From an uncultured Verrucomicrobiota bacterium (GTDB lineage Bacteria > Verrucomicrobiota > Verrucomicrobiia > Chthoniobacterales > SZAS-18): a stretch of DNA of 7,608 bases. The stretch is from contig CALMVM010000233.1 of assembly GCA_937873255.1 (NCBI GenBank), positions 1 to 7,608 on the forward strand. The letters are read 5' to 3'. The notes below the pieces were generated by a model, which searched no databases, had not been told where the DNA came from, and saw only the letters and a list, made by a program, of their open reading frames with translations. Below are positions 1-5,696 of the stretch, piece after piece. The position numbers and the translations under genes were made by a program. Position 1 is the stretch's first letter. Each line of letters begins with the position of its first letter.

Positions 1-168
1 ACCGAACACCCGCCGCCGGGCGAACTACTCAACGGCCACTCATGGCTTTCTCTCTCCCGTCCGCAACGGCGCGCTTCGCCGACGCACGGGCCGACCGGGC
101 AGCGTTCTCTCCGTGCGGAGATATCGCCCTTGGCTCCACCTGTCGGACCACGACTTCCCTCTATCCGT
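1..168 (+). other. Leader of the aldehyde oxidoreductase operon, no gene recognised
   Basis: I recognise no protein, RNA gene or sigma-70 promoter here. The paoA reading frame stays open to the left edge but has no in-frame ATG or GTG, only TTG at 130, so it does not support a longer gene. A short perfect stem (CGCACGG at 83-89 with CCGTGCG at 111-117, loop 21 bases) lies just before a GGAG at 117-120. GGAG is 9 bases before the TTG at 130 and would be a well placed ribosome binding site if that codon were used. A GC-rich 7-bp stem can occur by chance. The region could also hold the end or start of an unseen neighbour. Confidence 0.35.
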
Positions 169-873
169 ATGCAAAACGATCCTGACCCTCTCCTGCCCGA
201 TGATGGCGACATCCATCCCGTCCCGGACGATTCCTTATCCCTGAGCCGTCGCGGGTTCCTCGCGGGCACTTCCGCCGTCGGCGCGGGGTTGATCGCCTCG
301 CAATGGCTCGGACCCATCCGCGAATCCCTCGGGGCCGGGGACAACGCCGGCGGCAACCCATCCGGCGCGCCCACCGGCGCGGAAACCGTCCCGCTCACCC
401 TGCGCATCAACGGCAAGGAACAAATGCTCCAGATCGACCCGCGCGTGACCCTGCTCGACGCCCTGCGCGAACGCCTCCAGATGACCGGGACAAAGAAGGG
501 TTGCGACCACGGCCAATGCGGCTCCTGCACGGTGCTGGTCAACGGCCGGCGGATCAACTCCTGCCTCGCGCTGGCGCTCTCGTACGAGGGCGAGGAGATC
601 ACCACCGTCGAAGGCCGTGCCAAGGGCGACGAACTCCACCCCGTGCAGGCGGCGTTCATCAAGCACGACGGGTTCCAGTGCGGCTACTGCACGCCGGGCC
701 AGATCTGCTCGGCGGTGGCGTGCATCGACGAGGGCCACGCCCGCAGCGACACCGAAATCCGCGAATGGATGAGCGGCAACCTCTGCCGTTGCGGCGCGTA
801 CAACGGCATCGTCGCCGCCGTGCGCGAGGCGAATGCGCAGATCAAACAAAAAGCTCCCGCCGTCGTCTCCTAA
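169..873 (+). CDS. paoA: Aldehyde oxidoreductase 2Fe-2S subunit, Tat-exported (PaoA/YagT type)
   Basis: This is the small iron-sulfur subunit of a xanthine oxidase-family molybdoenzyme. It carries electrons from the molybdenum centre to FAD. From the ATG at 169 it is 234 residues, close to E. coli PaoA. Residues 1-24 are an acidic, proline-rich lead. A twin-arginine signal follows (SRRGFLAG, R27-R28) with a hydrophobic stretch to about residue 46, so export to the periplasm is expected. A plant-type ferredoxin domain (about 75-150) has C112, C117, C120 and C132 in the GCDHGQCGSC pattern. The helical second cluster domain has C171 and C174 (QCGYCTPGQ) and C206 and C208 (CRCGAYNGI). No Shine-Dalgarno site precedes ATG 169. 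An in-frame TTG at 130 has GGAG 9 bases upstream and would give 247 residues. I prefer ATG because the other genes here also start after pyrimidine-rich leaders. The gene is 14 bases from paoB, consistent with one operon. Family is firm; the aldehyde substrate is inferred from homology. Confidence 0.93.
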   Translation: MQNDPDPLLPDDGDIHPVPDDSLSLSRRGFLAGTSAVGAGLIASQWLGPIRESLGAGDNAGGNPSGAPTGAETVPLTLRINGKEQMLQIDPRVTLLDALRERLQMTGTKKGCDHGQCGSCTVLVNGRRINSCLALALSYEGEEITTVEGRAKGDELHPVQAAFIKHDGFQCGYCTPGQICSAVACIDEGHARSDTEIREWMSGNLCRCGAYNGIVAAVREANAQIKQKAPAVVS

Positions 874-887
874 CATTCCCTTCCAAC

Positions 888-1886
888 ATGCATCCCTTTA
901 CCTACTCGCGGGCGACGGACCCGGCGGCGGTTCCCGGCGAACTCGCCGAGCACGCGCACACGAAGATCCTCGGCGGCGGCACCAACCTGCTAGACCTCAT
1001 GAAGATGGGCGTCGAGCGTCCGCAACGCCTCGTCGATGTCACCCGTCTGCCGCTCGCCAAGATCGAGGAAATCCCCGCCGGCGGCGTGCGCATCGGCGCG
1101 CTCGCGCGTAACTCCGACGTGGCCGAAAGCCCGCTCATCACGAAGAACTATCCGGTGTTGAGTCAGGCGCTCCTCGCCGGCGCGAGTCCGCAGCTCCGCA
1201 ACGCCGCCACCACCGCCGGCAACCTGCTCCAGCGTACGCGGTGTTATTATTTCTACGACCCGGCGTTCCCGGCGTGCAACAAACGCATTCCCGGCAGCGG
1301 CTGCGGCGCGCTCGAAGGCCAGAACCGCATCCACGCGATCCTCGGCGCGAGCGAGGCGTGCATCGCCACGCACCCGAGCGACATGTGCGTGGCGATGGCC
1401 GCGCTCGACGCCGTCGTGCAGGTGCGCGGGCCGAAGGGCGAACGCTCCATCCCTTTCAAGGAATTCCATCGCCTGCCCGGCGAACACCCCGAGCACGACA
1501 CCACGCTCGCCACCGACGAATTGATCTACGCCGTCGATCTGCCCGACGCGGCGTGGGCGAAAAATTCGTATTACCTGAAGGTGCGCGACCGCGCGAGCTA
1601 CGCGTTCGCGTTGGTCAGCGTCGCCGCCGCGCTGGCGGTGGACGGCGGCAAGATCAGAACGGCGCGGGTGGCCCTCGGCGGGGTTGCCCACAAGCCGTGG
1701 CGTTCGGAAGCCGCCGAGGAAAAACTCGTCGGCGCATCGGCGGACGAAGCGACTTTTAAGGCCGCCGCTGAAGCCGCGCTCAAACACGCCAAGGGCTACA
1801 AGTATAACGCGTTCAAAATCGAACTCGCCAAGCGTTCCATTGTCCGCGCGCTCACCCAGGTCAGCGGCGGACTGCAAGCGGCCTGA
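888..1886 (+). CDS. paoB: Aldehyde oxidoreductase FAD-binding subunit (PaoB/YagS type)
   Basis: This is the FAD subunit of the same molybdoenzyme, 332 residues (E. coli PaoB is slightly shorter). It takes electrons from the PaoA clusters and passes them to an acceptor. The N-terminal FAD-binding fold of the CO dehydrogenase flavoprotein type has the loop KILGGGTNLLDLM (27-39) and a second nucleotide-contact region around QLRNAATTAGNLLQ (102-115). An insert from about 116 to 167 has C119, C130, C139, C158 and C167. Its pattern RTRCYYFYDPAFPACNKR followed by GSGCGA matches the insert that holds an extra [4Fe-4S] cluster in PaoB. Likely ligands are C119, C130, C139 and C158 (inferred by family position). 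The C-terminal domain (about 220-325) has the usual RDRASYAFALVSVAAAL segment. There is no signal peptide, so export would rely on the Tat signal of PaoA. The start at ATG 888 follows a pyrimidine-rich leader without a Shine-Dalgarno site; the overlapping longer frame from 303 would run inside paoA and is rejected. Confidence 0.93.
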   Translation: MHPFTYSRATDPAAVPGELAEHAHTKILGGGTNLLDLMKMGVERPQRLVDVTRLPLAKIEEIPAGGVRIGALARNSDVAESPLITKNYPVLSQALLAGASPQLRNAATTAGNLLQRTRCYYFYDPAFPACNKRIPGSGCGALEGQNRIHAILGASEACIATHPSDMCVAMAALDAVVQVRGPKGERSIPFKEFHRLPGEHPEHDTTLATDELIYAVDLPDAAWAKNSYYLKVRDRASYAFALVSVAAALAVDGGKIRTARVALGGVAHKPWRSEAAEEKLVGASADEATFKAAAEAALKHAKGYKYNAFKIELAKRSIVRALTQVSGGLQAA

Positions 1887-1894
1887 GAAAAAAG

Positions 1895-2001
1895 GCAGAA
1901 GTAAGAAGGCAGAAGGTAGAAGGAGAAAAGAAAACTGATCCTCGACCATCGCCTACACTCCCTGCCCTCCAGATCCTCTCCTTCTACCTTCTTACTTCTG
2001 C
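1895..2001. repeat. Long inverted repeat of purine-rich heptamers between paoB and paoC
   Basis: The left arm (1895-1926) and right arm (1977-2001) pair over 25 perfect base pairs, interrupted only by an extra 7 bases (1909-1915) in the left arm; the loop is 50 bases. The left arm is a tandem array of 7-base units ending in AGAAG: GCAGAAG, TAAGAAG, GCAGAAG, GTAGAAG at 1895, 1902, 1909 and 1916. The right arm on its reverse strand has the first, second and fourth of these. From 1887 to 1934, 44 of 48 bases are purines on the plus strand, in sharp contrast to the GC-rich genes on both sides. The element starts 8 bases after the paoB stop and ends 8 bases before the paoC ATG. In RNA it would form a strong hairpin. 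It has no U-tract of a classic terminator, and transcription must pass it for paoC to be co-expressed from upstream. An interspersed or mobile palindromic repeat is the likeliest reading, but copies elsewhere cannot be seen here. Confidence 0.8.
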
Positions 2002-2009
2002 ATTTTCCT

Positions 2010-4265
2010 ATGGACTCTCGCAATCCTGACATCATCGGTGCGCCCCTCGACCGCACGGACGGACGCCTCAAGGTCACCGGCGGCGTGCGCTACGCCTCCG
2101 AGATCAACGTGCCCAATCTCGTCTACGGGGTCATCGTCAACAGCACGATTTCCGCCGGCAGCGTTGCCGGCATGGACACCAAGGCGGCCGAAGGCTCGCC
2201 CGGCGTGCTGGTGGTCTTCACGCCGTTCAACATGCCCAAGCTGCCCAAGCAATCCTCCATGGGCGCGGGTGCCACTCCGGCGGCAAAGAAACTGGCCCTG
2301 CTCCAAGAGCCGGACGTGAATTATTTTCTCCAACCCATCGGTGTCGTGGTTGCGGATACCCTCGAACGGGCCACCCACGCGGCCAGCCTCATCAAGGTGA
2401 CCTACGACGAAAAGAAACCGCTGACCGACCTCGTCGCGCATCTTCACGAAGCGTTCTCGCCCGGCCAGATCGGCGGCAGCGATAAGAAGCCGGCCGATTC
2501 CTCCGAAAACGCCCCCACCGCCGCGCTGCATTCCGCGCCGCGCCGCGTCGAGCAGATCTACCAGACGCCCATCGAAAACCATAACCCGCTCGAACCCCAC
2601 GCCACCATCGCCTCGTGGGACGGGGACCGGTTGACGGTCTTCGACGCCACGCAGGGCATCTTCACGACCCGCCAGCGGTTGGCCGGCCTGTTCGGATTGC
2701 ACGACGAGAACGTGCGCGTCATCTGCCATTACGTCGGCGGCGGCTTCGGCAGCAAGGGGCCGGTGTGGGCGCACACGATGCTCGCGGCCATGTGCGCGAA
2801 GGAGGTGAAGCGGCCCGTCAAGATCGCGCTCACGCGTGCGCAGATGTTCAACAACACCGGCTCGCGCGCACACACCCACCAGAGTTTCGGTGTCGGCGCG
2901 GACGACTCCGGCAAGATCACCGGCATCGTCCACGACGTGACGAACAACACGTCCACCTTCGACGAATTCCCCGAGCAGGCCACCGTCGCCACGCGCATGC
3001 TCTACGCGTGCGACAGCATCCAGACCACGCAGCGGCTCGTGCGCCTGAATCTCGGCACGCCCAGCTACATGCGCGCGCCCGGCGAAGCGCCCGGCACCTT
3101 CGCCCTGGAATGCGCGATGGACGAACTCGCGCGCGAACTGAAGATGGACCCGGTCGAGCTGCGCCTGAAGAACTACGCCGAGACCGACCCGGAAAAGAAG
3201 GTGCCGTTTTCCAGCAAGGGCCTGCGCGAATGTTATCAACGGGCGGCGGAGAAATTCGGCTGGGATAAATACAAGGCCAGCCCCGATCCGCGCTCGATCC
3301 GCGACGGCAAATGGCTCGTCGGCTACGGCATGGCGACGGCTACGTATCCGACCAACCGCAGCCAGTCCAGCGCCAGCGCGTGCATCAACGCCGACGGTAC
3401 CGCGCTCGTGCTCGCCGGCACGCAGGATCTCGGCACGGGCACGTGGACCGTCATGGCCCAGGTGTCCGCCGGCACGCTCGGGCTGCCGATGAACAAGGTG
3501 CGTTTTGAACTTGGCGACAGCGTCCTGCCCAAGACGCCGGTCAGCGGAGGTTCGCAGACGGCGGCCAGCACGGGCAGCGCCGTGCAGGCGGCGTGCGGGG
3601 CGGTGTTGCAAAAGCTGATCGCCATGGCGGTGGCCGACGCGAGTTCACCGCTGCACAACGCCGACCCAAAGGACGTGACCGCCGCCAACGGCCGCCTGTC
3701 GCTCGCGGGCGACCCGTCGAAGGGTGAGAGCTACGCCGCGATCCTGACCCGTGCCGGGGTTCCACGCCTCGAGGTCAAGTCCGAGTCCGCGCCGGACAAG
3801 GAGGAAAAGAAGAAATTTTCCATGCACGCGTTCGGGGCGCAGTTCTGCGAGGTGCGCGTGCACGAGGACTCGGGCGAGATCCGCATCGCACGCTGGGTGG
3901 GGGCGTTCGACATCGGCAAACGGCTCAACGAGAAAACGGCCAACAGCCAGATCAAGGGCGGCGTCGTCTTCGGCATCGGCATGGCGCTGATGGAAAAAAC
4001 CGTCGCCGACGACCGCGACGCGCGTCTGGTCAATCCCAACCTCGCCGAGTACCACATCCCCGTGAACGCCGACGTGCCCGAGATCGACGTGATCTTCGTG
4101 GACACGGAGGACGCGCACATCAACCCGCTCGGCGTCAAGGGCGTGGGCGAGATCGGCATCGTCGGCGTGCCGGCGGCCATTGCCAACGCGGTGTATCACG
4201 CGACCGGAGTGCGCGTGCGCGAACTGCCGCTGACGCCGGACAAGCTGCTGGTCGGTGCGGCCTGA
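2010..4265 (+). CDS. paoC: Aldehyde oxidoreductase molybdopterin-binding subunit (PaoC/YagR type)
   Basis: This is the large catalytic subunit, 751 residues, which oxidises the substrate (probably aldehydes to carboxylic acids) at a molybdenum cofactor. The N-terminal a/b-hammerhead domain spans about 18-140. Molybdopterin-binding segments follow: GGGFGSKG (243-250), MRAPGEAPG (354-362), QDLGTGTW (472-479) and GGSQTAASTGSAVQAAC (513-529). GVGEIG at 711-716 holds the expected catalytic glutamate E714, the family base near molybdenum. The length is close to E. coli PaoC, with somewhat longer loops such as the lysine- and glutamate-rich stretch near 595-603. There is no signal peptide, so co-export with PaoA is inferred. 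The start at ATG 2010 is the natural beginning of homology (DIIGAPLDRTDGRLKVTGG) and has no Shine-Dalgarno site; a long inverted repeat ends 8 bases before it. No maturation chaperone gene (PaoD/XdhC type) follows, since the next gene is convergent 12 bases away. Substrate is not determinable from sequence alone. Confidence 0.95.
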   Translation: MDSRNPDIIGAPLDRTDGRLKVTGGVRYASEINVPNLVYGVIVNSTISAGSVAGMDTKAAEGSPGVLVVFTPFNMPKLPKQSSMGAGATPAAKKLALLQEPDVNYFLQPIGVVVADTLERATHAASLIKVTYDEKKPLTDLVAHLHEAFSPGQIGGSDKKPADSSENAPTAALHSAPRRVEQIYQTPIENHNPLEPHATIASWDGDRLTVFDATQGIFTTRQRLAGLFGLHDENVRVICHYVGGGFGSKGPVWAHTMLAAMCAKEVKRPVKIALTRAQMFNNTGSRAHTHQSFGVGADDSGKITGIVHDVTNNTSTFDEFPEQATVATRMLYACDSIQTTQRLVRLNLGTPSYMRAPGEAPGTFALECAMDELARELKMDPVELRLKNYAETDPEKKVPFSSKGLRECYQRAAEKFGWDKYKASPDPRSIRDGKWLVGYGMATATYPTNRSQSSASACINADGTALVLAGTQDLGTGTWTVMAQVSAGTLGLPMNKVRFELGDSVLPKTPVSGGSQTAASTGSAVQAACGAVLQKLIAMAVADASSPLHNADPKDVTAANGRLSLAGDPSKGESYAAILTRAGVPRLEVKSESAPDKEEKKKFSMHAFGAQFCEVRVHEDSGEIRIARWVGAFDIGKRLNEKTANSQIKGGVVFGIGMALMEKTVADDRDARLVNPNLAEYHIPVNADVPEIDVIFVDTEDAHINPLGVKGVGEIGIVGVPAAIANAVYHATGVRVRELPLTPDKLLVGAA

Positions 4266-4277
4266 GCCATTTATGGG

Positions 4278-5561
4278 TCAGTGCGACGCGACCAGCCACG
4301 CCGCCAGCGCGAGCAGCGCGGCCACGCTCACCAGATCAGTGATCGTCGTCAGCACGATGCTCGACGCCGTGGCAGGGTCGAAACCGCATTTCCTCAGACC
4401 CACCGGCGTCAGCGCCCCGACCAGACCGGCCACCACGCAGCTAAACGTCAACGCGAGCACCACCACGACGGCGAGCGTCAGCGGATGAGCATGCCCGCTC
4501 CAGCGCGCGCTGACGTACATCCCCACGCCGGCGGTCAGGCCGGTCAGGAAACCGTTGAGCAAACCCAGCCACACCTCTTTGAAGGCCAGGCGTTTCGCGC
4601 GCCCGGGCGTGAGTTCGCCCAGGGTGATGCCGCGCAACGAAATGGCGAGCGCCTGACAGCCCACGTTGGCGCATTGGGAGATCATGACGGGCACGAACGC
4701 CGCCAGCACCGCCGTACTCGCAATCGTGTGCTCGAAGCCGCCCACGACCGCCGCGGCCAGAAACGTCGTCAGCAGATTCACCTGCAGCCAAGGATGGCGG
4801 AAGCGCAGGCTGCGCTGCCAACTCGTGCTCAGGCGTTCCTCCTCCTGCACGCCGACCATCGCTCCCGCCTGCGCGGAAAGCTCGACCGCCTGTTGCTCGA
4901 AGAGCATCTGCCCGCGCACCAGGCCGATGAGACGTTCCTGCGCGTCCACCACGGGATAAACCGGGTAGTGCAGCACCATCGTCTCGCGCATCGCCTCGAT
5001 CAAATTTTGCTCGGGCCGCAGCGCGAAAGGACGGGAAAACATGATCGACTCCAGCGGCTGGTCCGGGCGGCCGAGCAGCATGTCGCGCATCACCACGACG
5101 CCGATGAGCCGCTCGTGCGCGTCCACGACGTACGGGTACGTGATGAACGCCCGGCGCGTGAGCGAGCGCAGGCGTTCGGTGGCCTGGGCAATCGTGTCGG
5201 TGGCCGGAAAGACGGCGAGGGCGGGCTCCATCAACCGGCCGACCGACCCTTCGGGGTATTGGTCGTTGGCGAGCCACTGGCGGCGGTTCTCGGGGCTGGC
5301 GGCGGCGAGGACGAGTTCGCGCCGGTGCCGGGGCATGGCGTCGAGCACCTGCTGGCGCGCGGCGGGATTGAGCAGGATGAGCACGCCCTCGACGAATTCG
5401 TCCGGGTAATCCCGCAACACCTTGACCGCATCACGCGGGCTGCGTTCGACGAGCTTGGTGTACAGGTCGCGGATTTCCGTGTTGAGGTCACGGTCGATGA
5501 CCTCGGAGGTCGCGGGAGATTCGGCGGCGATGGCTGGCATGGCTCCGCCCGTGTAACCCAT
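4278..5561 (-). CDS. mgtE: Magnesium transporter, MgtE family
   Basis: MgtE proteins are dimeric inner-membrane channels for Mg2+, gated by cytoplasmic domains that sense internal Mg2+. From the ATG at 5561 the protein has 427 residues, near the usual 450. Residues about 25-105 form the helical N domain (LYTKLVERSPRDAVKVLRDY). A CBS pair follows at about 108-165 and 172-228, with the linked repeats VVDAHERLIGVV and VVDAQERLIGLV. A connecting helix leads to a five-helix membrane domain at about 262-425. The pore aspartate of the family is present in GFDPATAS (D395). The signature segment reads PVMISQCANVGCQ (291-303), where most relatives have a GGN-x-G form, so two glycines are replaced by C297 and A298. 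Alternative starts are TTG 5579 (433 residues) and ATG 5540 (420 residues); none has a well spaced Shine-Dalgarno site. I chose ATG 5561 because its leader GTCTTCCAAA resembles those of other genes here. The gene converges on paoC with a 12-base gap. Family is firm; ion selectivity is inferred. Confidence 0.9.
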   Translation of the reverse strand: MGYTGGAMPAIAAESPATSEVIDRDLNTEIRDLYTKLVERSPRDAVKVLRDYPDEFVEGVLILLNPAARQQVLDAMPRHRRELVLAAASPENRRQWLANDQYPEGSVGRLMEPALAVFPATDTIAQATERLRSLTRRAFITYPYVVDAHERLIGVVVMRDMLLGRPDQPLESIMFSRPFALRPEQNLIEAMRETMVLHYPVYPVVDAQERLIGLVRGQMLFEQQAVELSAQAGAMVGVQEEERLSTSWQRSLRFRHPWLQVNLLTTFLAAAVVGGFEHTIASTAVLAAFVPVMISQCANVGCQALAISLRGITLGELTPGRAKRLAFKEVWLGLLNGFLTGLTAGVGMYVSARWSGHAHPLTLAVVVVLALTFSCVVAGLVGALTPVGLRKCGFDPATASSIVLTTITDLVSVAALLALAAWLVASH

Positions 5562-5675
5562 TTTGGAAGACCCGCGCAAGCATCAGATCCAACCCCACAT
5601 TGCGATGGAATGATTCGTCCGTAATGCCCTGTCGCGCGGCCCGCTACGCGCCTGCCAGAACGGTTGACGACGCGC

Positions 5676-5696
5676 CGTGCAGCCGGCCGGTACACG
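5676..5696 (-). repeat. Imperfect palindrome just after the stop of the membrane protein gene
   Basis: A 21-base imperfect palindrome (7 of 10 positions complementary) starts right after the TAG of the upstream minus-strand gene. It combines CGTG/CACG ends with a self-complementary CCGGCCGG core. It could contribute to transcript ending, but no T-run follows it on the minus strand, so it is not a standard intrinsic terminator. The rest of the 135-base spacer up to mgtE shows no promoter, riboswitch or small gene that I can recognise. Confidence 0.25.

Noticed and set aside
303..887. Upstream extension of the paoB frame through paoA
   Set aside because: The extra translation is Arg/Pro-rich and overlaps paoA in another frame. 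Family homology starts at ATG 888 (MHPFTYSRA).
1887..1930. Short coding extension through the purine-rich repeat (Lys/Arg/Glu-rich peptide)
   Set aside because: The paoB frame stops at 1884-1886, and the frames open through the repeat give low-complexity peptides with no start or homology.
1971..1991. Right arm resembles the 3' end of 16S rRNA (GATC, then CTCCTTCT)
   Set aside because: The exact core CCTCC is not kept, and the arm is fully explained as the complement of the heptamer array.
1992..3611. Open frame of 539 codons on the minus strand opposite paoC
   Set aside because: It is antisense to a firmly identified gene, is very rich in Arg, Ala, Gly and His with no recognisable domain, and is explained by high-GC codon bias keeping the opposite frame free of stops.
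4281..5624. Open frame of 447 codons on the plus strand opposite mgtE
   Set aside because: Low-complexity Arg/His/Gln-rich translation antisense to mgtE; a compositional shadow.
5562..5696. Possible Mg2+ riboswitch upstream of mgtE
   Set aside because: The 135-base spacer is shorter than the known Mg2+-sensing M-box class, and I could not find a conserved multi-helix layout.
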